Below are positions 13,747 through 22,329 of a stretch of DNA of 44,854 nucleotides, in pieces. The stretch is from a virus: IMG/VR virus record IMGVR_UViG_3300037847_004699, positions 1 through 44,854 of that record. One strand, given 5' to 3'. Made by a program: the position numbers and the translations under genes. Every line of letters begins with the position of its first letter. The stretch's first letter is position 1. The notes beneath the pieces were generated by a model, which had not been told where the DNA came from, searched no databases, and worked only from the letters and a program-made list of their open reading frames with translations.

Positions 13747-14122
13747 CATAACACAAGCGCTGCGGCAGGAGCTCTTAGACGCCGGACTGGCGACTGATTG
13801 GACGGTGCAGCTGGATTTCTACCGGGAGCAACAGAGCGAGCGGATTATCTGCATTCGGCCAACCGGAGCGGGCGGCATCGATGACGGAATCATTCAGCGT
13901 CAAGTTGTCGAGGTATGGGTGTGCGGGCTTGGCTCTGACTCGCCAGCGACGGCAAAGACCAAGGCCGAGGCGTTGCTATCGTTTTTCAATGCTAATGCAG
14001 ATTCCGTGCCAATCTATCAAAAGCGCAGCATTGGCGGTATAATGCCATTCAAAGTATCCGATGATCGGCACTGCTATATGCTGACCATCGAAACGCAAAC
14101 TACACGAAACGAGGTCTTTTAA
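13739..14122 (+). CDS. Tail terminator-like protein (gpU type)
   Basis: 127 residues from a TTG start at 13739, the only plausible start near the gaggaaat at 13727-13734; the ATG nearby is in the frame of the upstream gene. An alpha/beta protein (ALRQELLDAGLATDWTVQLDFY, RQVVEVWVCGLG, LLSFFNANADSVPIYQ), size and order as in lambda gpU / DUF3168-like tail terminators, which cap the tail tube and bind the neck. It ends immediately before the tail tube gene. Confidence 0.6.
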   Translation: MTDITQALRQELLDAGLATDWTVQLDFYREQQSERIICIRPTGAGGIDDGIIQRQVVEVWVCGLGSDSPATAKTKAEALLSFFNANADSVPIYQKRSIGGIMPFKVSDDRHCYMLTIETQTTRNEVF

Positions 14123-14599
14123 ATGACTGCATTTACCGGGCGCGAATTTGCCCTTTCTATTGGCTACGGCGCTGGCGCATCAACATTTGAGCGTGTCGGT
14201 CGTGCTACGTCAAAAACCTACAATTCAACACTGGACACAATCGACGTAACAGCGGATGACTCACCCGGCCAACGCCGCGAGTACATCGAATCTTACATTG
14301 GTGACACGTTCAGCTTTTCAGTGTTTACTGGCACCGATGCAGCTCGCGCATCCGTCATTGACGACTTGGAGGCGTTCTATAACGACCCGTCAACACAGAG
14401 CGAGACGGAGCGCAAAATCACTGTTGAGCTTGTACGTCCAAAGTCTGATGCCGCCAGTGTTGCACAAACTCGAACCTATGTTTTTGACGCGATCGTTACC
14501 AGTATGAATCGTGAAGGTACAAACGATGCCGCCGTATCATTCAGCATTGACCTGCAGGTTACAGGTGATGTGACCATTACGGATGCCAATTTAGTATAA
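14123..14599 (+). CDS. Major tail tube protein
   Basis: 158 residues, starting at the base after the previous stop. A beta-sandwich pattern with GREFALSIG, TSKTYNSTLDTIDVTADDSPG and SYIGDTFSFSVFTG corresponds to TP901-1/lambda V-type tube proteins (T-x-D-x-T-S/T...R phrase). AVSFSIDLQVTGDVTI forms the last strands. It lies between the tail terminator and the assembly chaperone, the expected place. It would stack as hexamers along the tape measure. Confidence 0.8.
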   Translation: MTAFTGREFALSIGYGAGASTFERVGRATSKTYNSTLDTIDVTADDSPGQRREYIESYIGDTFSFSVFTGTDAARASVIDDLEAFYNDPSTQSETERKITVELVRPKSDAASVAQTRTYVFDAIVTSMNREGTNDAAVSFSIDLQVTGDVTITDANLV

Positions 14600-15183
14600 T
14601 GGCCCGTATCGCGTCTGGTGAGGTCGGCGTGCACCATGAGGGGCGGGAGTATATCTTTCGCCCCTCTTTTCGCCGCATGGATGAGCTAGAGCAGGACTGG
14701 GGCATTCGTGACCAGTGGGATGATCTGCGCTCTGAAATTGATGATGTGCGCTATGGTACTGCTGCAATTGTGCTGTGGGCATTTTTCACTGGCAGCGATG
14801 AAGACGCACTAAATCTCACTGGCTATAAGCGAGACATTTATCACGATGGCGAATTCGCCGGAACCGTCTACGTGCCAGGCATTATGGATCAGGATGAACA
14901 GGTGGTTATCGCTATGGCTCTGCTGCGTAACGGCCTGTGTGGCGTCTCTAATTTTGTCGACAAAAAATCAGACACGGATAGCTTCAGTAGCGGCAAATTT
15001 AACGCTTATGACTTCGTGTTTGCCATCGCACAGAATCTGGAAATCAGCAAGACCGAAGCCGAAGATATGACCATGGCCGAATACCATCAGGCGTTAAAAG
15101 TTATGAATCCTGAGCGGTTCGTAGACATGACCGAAGAAAACGAAAAAACTGACGCACTCCTGAAAGCGGTAGGGTGGGAATAA
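14599..15183 (+). CDS. Tail assembly chaperone
   Basis: 194 residues, overlapping the tube gene by one base. It resembles phage chaperones of the DUF6246 sort: HHEGREYIFRPSFRRMDELEQDWGI at the N-end, a central helical part and MTMAEYHQALKVMNPERF near the C-end. It lies between tail tube and tape measure, where gpG/gpGT-type chaperones coat the tape measure before tube assembly. I see no in-frame X XXY YYZ slippery site and no room for a longer product, because the tape measure starts on its stop codon, so a frameshifted form is unlikely here. Confidence 0.7.
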   Translation: MARIASGEVGVHHEGREYIFRPSFRRMDELEQDWGIRDQWDDLRSEIDDVRYGTAAIVLWAFFTGSDEDALNLTGYKRDIYHDGEFAGTVYVPGIMDQDEQVVIAMALLRNGLCGVSNFVDKKSDTDSFSSGKFNAYDFVFAIAQNLEISKTEAEDMTMAEYHQALKVMNPERFVDMTEENEKTDALLKAVGWE

Positions 15184-16790
15184 TGGCTGGCGAAGGCACG
15201 ATTTATTATGATGTTGATGTAAACACCAGTGAAGCTATTGATGCGTTTCGGAATCTGAAGGCTCAAAATCTACAGGTTCAAAAAACATTTTCCGGCACTG
15301 ATCAGGCCGCAAAAAAGACTGGCGCAAACCTTGGCGGCATGGGTCGAAAAGCTGGCGCGGCTGGCATTCAAATTCAGCAATTTGTCGGACAGGTGCAGGG
15401 TGGTCAGTCTGCGCTTGTGGCGCTATCACAGCAAGCGGCTGACCTTGGTATCGTCCTCGGATTCCCGCTTGTCGGCGCGGTTGCTGGTATCACTGCCGCT
15501 ATTGCTGGGCCGTTTATTACGTCGTTGTTTGATGCAGAAGACGCAACGGATCGCGTAAAAGAGGCAATACAAGAGCTGCGCGACGAGCTAACTAAGCCAA
15601 CCGAAGCACAGACAATCAAGGAGCTTGAGAAGGAAACCAGCGCGTTAAACAAGGCGTTAAAGGACTTGCGTTCACCCGTCCGTAGCGTGCGTGATGATGC
15701 GCGCGATGCTATCGAGGACATCACAGGCGCTGAAATTGGATTTCTTAGCGGCACGCGTGACGCCGTTGACGCAGCCCGCACCCGCATCCAGCAGAATGGC
15801 AGGCTCATCGCGCAGCAGACGGCGGCAATGCGTGAGAGGATCGCAAAAGATTTAGAGACGCCAATTCCTGAAGGTCAGGACTTTGCGCTTGATGACTACT
15901 TTAAAGAGCAGGAGCGTCGCCGCCAAGCAGAGCTGGAATCACGTGCACGCTATGCCGCTGGGGTAATCGCACAACAGCAGGTGCAATTTCAAGACGAGCA
16001 AACACTGGCCAATGAGCAGCTACAGGCTAGGCTTGAGGCTATTGAAATTGCCCGCCAGCAAGAAATTGATATTGGCCAGTCATACGACCAAGCTGAGATA
16101 GAAGCCAAGGCGCTGCACGCTCAAAAACTGGCCGAGATCGACAAAAAGCGCACCGATGACGAGAAAGCGCAGGCCGCGGCAAGGCTGGCGCAGAAGCAGG
16201 CCGAGATAAACGCATACGGTCAGTTTTTCGGGCAGCTCAGCAACCTGATGGCGGCTGCTGGTAAAGAGCAAACTGCGCTGGCAAAAGCCATCTTTTTGGC
16301 AAACCAAGCAATTGCAGTAGCAAATATTATCGTTGACGCTCACCGCAACTCAGAGGCTGCAGGCGGCACCGCAACACCGCTGGGCAACACCATTTTAACG
16401 CTTGGCTATATTTCAGCTGGAATAGCTGGCGGAATCGCAGTGGGCGAAACATTCGCTGGCCGTCAGACTGGCGGCAGTGTTGATCCTAATTCGGCGTACC
16501 GGGTTAATGAGACAGGCACAGAGGGCTATAAATTCTCGACTGGTGGCCGTGAGTATATCCAGATGCTCGGCGGTCGCGGCGAGGTAATCCCTGCAAACGA
16601 GATGCAAAACATGGGTGGCGGCGTGACGATTAACGTCAATAACGCACCCGGTGTTGGCGCTACTGCCAACGCTAGTCCTGACGGGAAATACATCACTATC
16701 GACACGTTCAGGACTGACATGGCAGAGGGCGGGCCGATGTCCCGCGCAATGAAGGGCGCATACCCTAACCTGACAAGGAAGACGCGATGA
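15183..16790 (+). CDS. Tail tape measure protein
   Basis: 535 residues from the ATG at 15183 (TAATG overlap). Typical sections: YYDVDVNTSEAIDAFRNLK at the start, a Gly/Ala-rich hydrophobic region (residues about 88-118), long coiled-coil helices rich in Gln, Glu and Ala (about 125-350), and a Gly-rich tail with GGREYIQMLGGRGEVIPA. Tape measures set tail length at roughly 1.5 Angstrom per residue, so the tail should be short for a siphovirus, about 80 nm. The hydrophobic stretch may insert in the inner membrane during DNA entry. The stop overlaps the next start by 4 bases. Confidence 0.85.
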   Translation: MAGEGTIYYDVDVNTSEAIDAFRNLKAQNLQVQKTFSGTDQAAKKTGANLGGMGRKAGAAGIQIQQFVGQVQGGQSALVALSQQAADLGIVLGFPLVGAVAGITAAIAGPFITSLFDAEDATDRVKEAIQELRDELTKPTEAQTIKELEKETSALNKALKDLRSPVRSVRDDARDAIEDITGAEIGFLSGTRDAVDAARTRIQQNGRLIAQQTAAMRERIAKDLETPIPEGQDFALDDYFKEQERRRQAELESRARYAAGVIAQQQVQFQDEQTLANEQLQARLEAIEIARQQEIDIGQSYDQAEIEAKALHAQKLAEIDKKRTDDEKAQAAARLAQKQAEINAYGQFFGQLSNLMAAAGKEQTALAKAIFLANQAIAVANIIVDAHRNSEAAGGTATPLGNTILTLGYISAGIAGGIAVGETFAGRQTGGSVDPNSAYRVNETGTEGYKFSTGGREYIQMLGGRGEVIPANEMQNMGGGVTINVNNAPGVGATANASPDGKYITIDTFRTDMAEGGPMSRAMKGAYPNLTRKTR

Positions 16791-17230
16791 CAGTGTATTT
16801 CCCCGCGCAGGTGCTGGTTCAGTCAAAAAGCGTCGAACGCAGCGAAATGTTCCGCGATGCAGCCCCGGCTGTTGGTCACGGATACAGCATCAAGCAATTC
16901 AGCGCAGCGGTTAAGATAATCGGTTTTGATGTCATTGTGCGCCGCGATCTGGCTAAATATTTTGACGCCTGGTGCTATGAGCACGAAAACGACTGGTTTC
17001 AGTTAACGTATAGCACCCCGTCGGGCTTGTTTGAACAGGAAGTGCACTTCACCGCCGACGGCGTGCCTCAGCTTACCAGCGAGGACGCCGCCAGCGTGCG
17101 CTACAGTATGGAGGTTGTGACTCGTGCGTTTGTGCCGGATGACAGCGCGGTTATAATGACAGGACTGTTTGGGCGCTTTAACGAGCTGCTGCCAACTGGA
17201 ACATTAACACCGGACACACGAGTACCATAA
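16787..17230 (+). CDS. Minor tail protein
   Basis: 147 residues, ATGA overlap with the tape measure. Beta-rich (VKIIGFDVIVRRDLAKYFDAWCYEHENDWFQLTYS, GLFEQEVHFTADGVPQ), similar in style to lambda gpM-like or distal tail proteins that cap the tube. The region SMEVVTRA near residue 110 is encoded by a 16-base sequence that occurs again at 18073-18088 as MKKVVTRAN-stop. The ancestral end of this gene may therefore have been at that second site and the last 30-odd residues acquired with the inserted gene that follows. Confidence 0.65.
   Translation: MTVYFPAQVLVQSKSVERSEMFRDAAPAVGHGYSIKQFSAAVKIIGFDVIVRRDLAKYFDAWCYEHENDWFQLTYSTPSGLFEQEVHFTADGVPQLTSEDAASVRYSMEVVTRAFVPDDSAVIMTGLFGRFNELLPTGTLTPDTRVP
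17112..17127 (+). repeat. 16-base direct repeat bracketing the LamG gene, left copy
   Basis: AGGTTGTGACTCGTGC at 17112-17127 is identical to 18073-18088, and both copies are read in the same frame as VVTRA. The segment between carries the last part of the minor tail gene and the whole LamG gene. Confidence 0.75.
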
Positions 17231-18069
17231 TGGCTGAATTAACGTATCCTGATATTGTAGCAAGCCCGACGAACGGCACCACTGGTTCAGAACTGGCTGC
17301 TGCTATGAATGAAATTAAAACCGTGGTTAACGAGAATGCTGGCGGCGGAAGCAAGCTGGAATCTTTTCTTGCTGACAAAAACGCTCTGTCAGCGGTTGAT
17401 TTTAATCACTCAGTCACTGAGTCATTAATTGGAAACGGCGTCATTGCCCTCCAAGATACGACAACATCGCCACGCGCAAAACCATTCTATATGCAAGACG
17501 GATTGGCATTCTTCCGCGCCGCAACCTCAGGAAATAGAGTTTGCCCCATCCAGTATCCCGGCTCTGTTTTTAATCTGCCGCTGGTGTCTGACGACTTTGC
17601 ATCTTCGATTGATTCAGGACAAAACACCATCTCCAAAACGCTGGCTGTAACCGTTGATGTTCGGTCAGACCTGTCAGCAGCCTCCGCATTCAACACTCAG
17701 ATTTACAAAGGCATTGGAAATACGGGAACAAATTTCATTCAAATATCTAACGCAGCAATTAGGTGTCAGTGCGCCTATAATCTCAATGTCTTTTTTGATA
17801 CTGCCTATACAATTCCTGACGGAATTCACACCATAATCTATACGGCGGATAATGATTTTATTCGCCTGTATGTGGATGGCGTCGAGGTTGGCTTCTTGGC
17901 CGCACCAGCATTGACAAACGTAAATGCCGATATTGGCACGCGCACAGAGCAATACGCCATCTATGATGGGGGCGATCCATTAATCTGCACCGGCAGAAGC
18001 GCAGAGCTTGCAGCAACTCTTTCAGCTGCTGAGGTGGCAGAGCTGCACAGCGCAATGGTGACGCCATGA
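17230..18069 (+). CDS. LamG-like tail-associated protein (probable inserted gene)
   Basis: 279 residues, one-base overlap with the preceding gene. Residues about 85-275 look like a concanavalin/LamG sandwich: NTISKTLAVTVDVRS, DGIHTIIYTADNDFIRLYVDG and the tail GRSAELAATLSAAEVAELHSAM, the common ending of such phage domains. LamG domains bind glycans or protein. It interrupts the usual tape measure-to-tip series and is enclosed by a 16-base direct repeat, so it was probably inserted as a unit. Likely an accessory receptor-binding or decorative protein on the tail tip. Confidence 0.65.
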   Translation: MAELTYPDIVASPTNGTTGSELAAAMNEIKTVVNENAGGGSKLESFLADKNALSAVDFNHSVTESLIGNGVIALQDTTTSPRAKPFYMQDGLAFFRAATSGNRVCPIQYPGSVFNLPLVSDDFASSIDSGQNTISKTLAVTVDVRSDLSAASAFNTQIYKGIGNTGTNFIQISNAAIRCQCAYNLNVFFDTAYTIPDGIHTIIYTADNDFIRLYVDGVEVGFLAAPALTNVNADIGTRTEQYAIYDGGDPLICTGRSAELAATLSAAEVAELHSAMVTP

Positions 18070-18072
18070 AAA

Positions 18073-18088
18073 AGGTTGTGACTCGTGC
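18073..18088 (+). repeat. 16-base direct repeat bracketing the LamG gene, right copy
   Basis: Same 16 bases as 17112-17127. Here they encode MKKVVTRAN-stop in a remnant reading frame (18066-18095) that overlaps the GTG start of the next tail gene at 18085, exactly how an intact upstream gene end would have overlapped it. Confidence 0.75.
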
Positions 18089-18546
18089 CAATTAACACCT
18101 TTCCCGCCTCACTCCGCCCAGCTCTGCGCCAAGGCAAGCGCCGCGAATTGTCCAGCCGGATAATTGAGGGCGAGCCGCCAGCGTTTGAACAGTACACACG
18201 CGAGCAGGTGCCAACGTGGTCGTTTAATCTGACCTATGACGCACATGACGTGGCAATATTCGAGGCGTTCGCAGATGCCAACCGGGGCCGCTGGTTTTAT
18301 TTCAGCATCTGGGTGGAGCAGGGCTATCTGCAACACCTTGTACGGTTTATGCCTGGCTCGCCACAGATTAGACGTCAGCAGGCGGATTTGTTCACGTTTG
18401 AATGCGAGGTTCAGGCCCGGCAGCTGACGCGTCCAGAAAGCACGGCAACGCTGGCTGATGATGCAAACTGGGCGCTACTGCGCACCAGCGAGCTGAGCGA
18501 CCTTGACCTAATGATTAACGTAGAGTGGCCCGATGACAGCATTTAA
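18085..18546 (+). CDS. Minor tail protein (gpL-region)
   Basis: 153 residues from a GTG at 18085 with aagg 9 bases upstream. The opening PINTFPASLRPALRQGKRRELSSRIIEGEPPAFEQYT is a typical start of small tail-tip proteins. The middle (TWSFNLTYDAHDVAIFEAFADANRGRWFYFSIW) resembles DUF2163/DUF2460-type tip components. The C-end has DANWALLRTSELSDLDLMI. It probably forms part of the tip with the DUF1833 protein, which overlaps by 14 bases. The start lies inside the right copy of a 16-base repeat. Confidence 0.65.
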   Translation: MPINTFPASLRPALRQGKRRELSSRIIEGEPPAFEQYTREQVPTWSFNLTYDAHDVAIFEAFADANRGRWFYFSIWVEQGYLQHLVRFMPGSPQIRRQQADLFTFECEVQARQLTRPESTATLADDANWALLRTSELSDLDLMINVEWPDDSI

Positions 18547-19039
18547 TCTAAGCCAGTTTCACACGCAAAAGCCAGTCGGTCAGGCGCTATTTAAGACGCT
18601 GGAAATCTATCACCCGAGAATTGGTGTTCTGCGCTACGTGCGCGACATGGTATCCCAGCAACTTCTGATAGAGGCTGGCGCAGAGCGCAACCCCGGAGAA
18701 ACGGTAACCTTTGAACCCCTGCTGTTCAGTGCGCCGCGACCGGATCAGGTGGAAAACCAACAGTCGGCCATCACGGTTAACCTGCCGCGAGTCGGTACCA
18801 ATGTTATTCAGCTGATTAAGCAGATTGACGGCTTGGACTGGCTGACTCCGGCCGCAATGATTTACCGTGAGTATCTAGAGGGAATTTCTGGCCCGCAGGC
18901 TATTTACGAATATTCTATTGACTCAATCAACCTTGGCGGCATGGATGTGTCCTTGGTAGCTGCTGACGAAAATGCCGCTAATTTCAGGGTTGCAACGATT
19001 TACACAACCGAAGAATTCCCCGGGCTGGACGACTTATGA
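18533..19039 (+). CDS. Tail tip protein, DUF1833-like
   Basis: 168 residues. Hydrophobic-strand pattern and phrases ALFKTLEIYHPRIGVLRYVRD, VTFEPLLFSAPRPDQVENQQSAITVNLPRVG and MIYREYL match DUF1833-type phage proteins that take the position of lambda gpL. They sit around the hub at the end of the tail. The stop overlaps the start of the NlpC/P60 gene (ATGA). No cysteine cluster is seen, so unlike lambda gpL it would not hold an iron-sulphur centre. Confidence 0.75.
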   Translation: MTAFNLSQFHTQKPVGQALFKTLEIYHPRIGVLRYVRDMVSQQLLIEAGAERNPGETVTFEPLLFSAPRPDQVENQQSAITVNLPRVGTNVIQLIKQIDGLDWLTPAAMIYREYLEGISGPQAIYEYSIDSINLGGMDVSLVAADENAANFRVATIYTTEEFPGLDDL

Positions 19040-19431
19040 ATAAACACGAATGGGCGGCTAGTGTTATTGGTAAGCCGTGGCGGCTGCATCAATGCGGCCC
19101 CGACACGTTTGACTGCTGGGGGCTGGTCTGGCACTACTATGCCAACGTCGAAAACACCATATTGCCACCCTACCAAGGCATGGCGTTTAGTGACGGATTC
19201 TTCCAAGAGGTCGACAGCTGGACGCCAGACGAGGACGGTGTCGTACTATGCTGCTTTGCAAATGGCGCGCCACATCATATAGGTGTAAAATTGGACAACT
19301 ATGTAATTCATGCAGCCGGAAACGAGCGCAAGCCGGGGCAGGTGTTCCGTCACCGCCTTAGCGCATTCCGGCGCATTTATGGAGATGTCCGTGGCTACAC
19401 TTTGGATCTGCACAAACCCAATCACAGCTGA
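19036..19431 (+). CDS. Tail-tip NlpC/P60 peptidase (gpK-like)
   Basis: 131 residues with the NlpC/P60 signature: FDCWGLVWHYY (Cys about residue 30) and HHIGVKLDNYVIHA (His about 79), the catalytic Cys-His pair of gamma-D-glutamyl peptidases. It corresponds to the C-terminal domain of lambda gpK; the N-terminal Mov34 half is absent. Roles are tail-tip assembly or local wall cleavage at infection. It follows the DUF1833 protein and overlaps the start of the hub gene by about 40 bases. Confidence 0.8.
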   Translation: MNKHEWAASVIGKPWRLHQCGPDTFDCWGLVWHYYANVENTILPPYQGMAFSDGFFQEVDSWTPDEDGVVLCCFANGAPHHIGVKLDNYVIHAAGNERKPGQVFRHRLSAFRRIYGDVRGYTLDLHKPNHS

Positions 19432-22291
19432 AAAATACTCAACCCAGTACCGGGGCCGTATTGGCTCGTCGGTACAGGGTGACTACGAATTTTACGACTG
19501 CTGCCAGCGCAAAATCCACCCTGACCAGATAGTCGAAGATGGCGAGTATTATGCAATCCCGGTGATTTCCGGCGAGCCAATCACCACGGCCATCCTTATC
19601 GCCGTCATTACCGCCGCTGTGACCTACGCCCTGCTGCCGGAACCTGAGAAGCCCAATCAACAGGGTGCGCAAAAATCCAGTTCTAACAACCAGGCCAGCG
19701 GCCAGACCAATGTGGCGCGACTGGGCCAAGGTCATCCCGATATTCGCGGCAGGGTGCGATCATACCCAGATTTAGTCCAACAGGCGTGGTATACCTATGT
19801 CGGCGGTCGCCGCTATGTGCGTGAGCGGTTTATGATCACTCGCGGAGAGACTGTTGTTACCGATGTTAAAGACAATGACGCACTAATCGATGACATCAGC
19901 GGCGCAAACTACACGGCTCGAACCGGGGCGGTTCAACCTGATGATGTATACCCGTACCGAATCTATCAGCTGGATGACAACCGGCTGCTTGCGCCGAATA
20001 ACCTGAGTGTGCAGGATTTGCGCATGGTTGCGTTGCGGTATGATGAGTGGGATGTTCAAATTCCTGTTGGAAATTACGTGATTCTCAGCAACGTATTCAG
20101 GATATTCAGCGATTTCAACCTTTATGACAATAACGCAGATTTTGCTGAGCTGCTAAATCTGTATGAGGCGTCTCAGGTCACAATCTCAGGTATGCCCGGC
20201 GGCAATGCAACATACCAAATAGACAGAAGCCGCTCGATTGTAAAAGATACATTTCTGACCTACCTCAGCGGCAGTGAGGAGCAATTTCGAGACGCCATTT
20301 GGATTCCAGTCTTAGGCGCTCCGTTTACCGATCAAGTTTACCGGGCATACTCGCCAGCAACACCGGGAACCGTATCAGCCGGAGACGGTACAGGTACCGG
20401 CTGGACTGACTGGGCGACAATAGACAAACCGGAAGAGCTGTCAAGTCTCCATGATTTGCACCTGAACTTTAAATTCCCGCAGGGATTGGTAACAGACAGC
20501 GGCGGCGGCCGCATTGTTGAGCTAGAAATCGAGACTCGGGACGCCGACGGCATTGTTGATCCTACACTGACATTTGGCGATACATTTGATACCACGGCGG
20601 CGCTGTCGATTCTGGGGCAAACACGATCAACATACGGCGCAACAAGCAGCGGGCAGATATTTATCCCGGCCAACACAGGGAAGCCGCAAATCAGATTGCG
20701 CAGGACGGATAACGATGATACCAGCTCGGTATCGGAAACGGCCATCGAAACTATCTATCAGATGATCAATTATAAATCCGGGCAGATGGGCGAAAACTAC
20801 CAGCTGTTGGATGTCGAGGTTAAATCAGATTTCGTCAACATTGCCCAATCCAGCCGCAAAATTAATTGCATAGCAACCAAAAAACAGCTAACTCCTGCCG
20901 CTGTTGTCGATGGCTCATTTGCGCGTGACACTCAGCGAGAAAATCTGCTATTTGACAGCTCAATTCTTGAAGATATGGCACTAACATACGGCGAGGATTT
21001 AGCAGCAATACAGCGCCATTGCAACTTAGATGATCTACAGGAAATTCGTGACAGTATTGGCAATAGCTATTCAATCAATCTTTTTGGCGACCTGCTGGAA
21101 TTCAACTATACGTTTGATGACGAGGATGTCTCCCTTGGTCAGCGCATATACACCGCCTGCAATCCTGCTCGGGTGGTTGCGTATCAGGACGGCAGGCAAT
21201 GGCGATTCAGTCGAAAGGAAGCGAAATTGCCATCCGCCATTTTTAACCGCCGCAACATCGCAGCATCGTCAGAGCTGAAGCAGACGTTTTCGTTTCGGAA
21301 GCCGCTTGACCATGACTCGGTCGATGTCAAATACACCGACCCAGTAACAGGCAAAGAAGCGCACGTATACCGCCGCATCAATACCGGCGCTCAGTTGGTG
21401 TTCACCAGCGAAACGAACGGCGCTTCTGAGCTGCTGGGCAACTACTTTATAGACGGCAACCGATTCAACCCTAGATATTACAGCGACGGACAGAGTGGAA
21501 TTAACTGCGACCTTTACGCTACGGACTACCAAGGTAACGGCGGGCTTGAATACCTCGCAACGACCACGATAGCGCCAGCTTCTGGTTCTGGTTCTCGGCT
21601 GCTATCGCTTGGATTTGGCGTGGCCGATGGGTCGGCATTTGTTGCTGACTACAACGCCAACCAATACCAAAACATTGTCGCCTATGCCGCCGGAACTGGA
21701 ACAATATCAGAGGAGGGAAAAGGTTCTCGAATGCTTGAGGTAGACTTGGTTGGATGCTCAAACGACAGGCAGGCCACAGACAGGGCAGAGCTTGAACTGA
21801 GAGAGCTGATCTACAGCAACCGAACGGCAACCGTTGATGTGCTATCAGATGGCGATTTAGTCGGACTTGGAGACCGCGTGAAAGTGGCCAATATTTTTGA
21901 TGGCGCCACGGTTGATGCTGAGATTTTATCAGTTGATAGCGCGACAATAGCAACGCTTTCCGAGGATGTCGCATTGCCTGATGGAGAGGACTATTACGCG
22001 CACATCACAACGTCTGATGGGGATGTGATAGGCCCGTTTAGGGTTTTATCTGGCTCCGGGCAGTCGGTTGAGATTGACCCTTTCCAGCTGGACGGGACAA
22101 CATATGATTTCAGCAGCGCATACGCCGCAGACTACGAGGTCAGCCAGACCGGATCACGAATAATCATTGGCCCAGCTGAGTCTGATAATTATTACGACTG
22201 GTTCGTAACCGGAAAACAAAACGGTGACCGCGATGGAACGGTAACGCTAGAGTTGCGCGCCTACGATGCACGCGTGTTTGAAATAAGCTAA
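19391..22291 (+). CDS. Central tail hub / host specificity protein (gpJ-like)
   Basis: 966 residues if begun at the GTG at 19391, which has GGAG (19381-19384) 6 bases upstream and gives the usual hub opening MATLWICTNPITAEKY; the ATGs at 19379 and 19385 are poorly spaced. A hydrophobic stretch (about residues 64-83, ITTAILIAVITAAVTYALLP) near the N-end is common in such hubs. Then come baseplate-hub-like beta domains (HPDIRGRVRSYPDLVQQ) and fibronectin-like C-terminal parts (DYEVSQTGSRIIIGPAESD). It should form the trimeric central tip and dock the tailspike encoded next. Confidence 0.75.
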   Translation: MATLWICTNPITAEKYSTQYRGRIGSSVQGDYEFYDCCQRKIHPDQIVEDGEYYAIPVISGEPITTAILIAVITAAVTYALLPEPEKPNQQGAQKSSSNNQASGQTNVARLGQGHPDIRGRVRSYPDLVQQAWYTYVGGRRYVRERFMITRGETVVTDVKDNDALIDDISGANYTARTGAVQPDDVYPYRIYQLDDNRLLAPNNLSVQDLRMVALRYDEWDVQIPVGNYVILSNVFRIFSDFNLYDNNADFAELLNLYEASQVTISGMPGGNATYQIDRSRSIVKDTFLTYLSGSEEQFRDAIWIPVLGAPFTDQVYRAYSPATPGTVSAGDGTGTGWTDWATIDKPEELSSLHDLHLNFKFPQGLVTDSGGGRIVELEIETRDADGIVDPTLTFGDTFDTTAALSILGQTRSTYGATSSGQIFIPANTGKPQIRLRRTDNDDTSSVSETAIETIYQMINYKSGQMGENYQLLDVEVKSDFVNIAQSSRKINCIATKKQLTPAAVVDGSFARDTQRENLLFDSSILEDMALTYGEDLAAIQRHCNLDDLQEIRDSIGNSYSINLFGDLLEFNYTFDDEDVSLGQRIYTACNPARVVAYQDGRQWRFSRKEAKLPSAIFNRRNIAASSELKQTFSFRKPLDHDSVDVKYTDPVTGKEAHVYRRINTGAQLVFTSETNGASELLGNYFIDGNRFNPRYYSDGQSGINCDLYATDYQGNGGLEYLATTTIAPASGSGSRLLSLGFGVADGSAFVADYNANQYQNIVAYAAGTGTISEEGKGSRMLEVDLVGCSNDRQATDRAELELRELIYSNRTATVDVLSDGDLVGLGDRVKVANIFDGATVDAEILSVDSATIATLSEDVALPDGEDYYAHITTSDGDVIGPFRVLSGSGQSVEIDPFQLDGTTYDFSSAYAADYEVSQTGSRIIIGPAESDNYYDWFVTGKQNGDRDGTVTLELRAYDARVFEIS

Positions 22292-22293
22292 AA

Positions 22294-22310
22294 TGGCAAT
22301 AATCGTGCCA
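22294..22310 (+). promoter_or_regulatory. TGGCA dyad between hub and tailspike genes
   Basis: TGGCA (22294-22298) and TGCCA (22306-22310) are perfect inverted copies with a 7-base centre containing aataatc. There is no T-run, so not a terminator. The half-sites recall the TGCC/GGCA pair around the -10 at 3133 and 40306. It may be a protein-binding site or an mRNA hairpin before the tailspike start at 22330. Confidence 0.35.
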
Positions 22311-22329
22311 ACTATTAAAGGTTTACAGA

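Noticed and set aside
14599-15183. Programmed frameshift producing a longer tail chaperone
   Set aside because: No in-frame slippery heptamer; the A-run near 15140 is out of phase, and the tape measure starts on the stop codon, leaving no extension frame.
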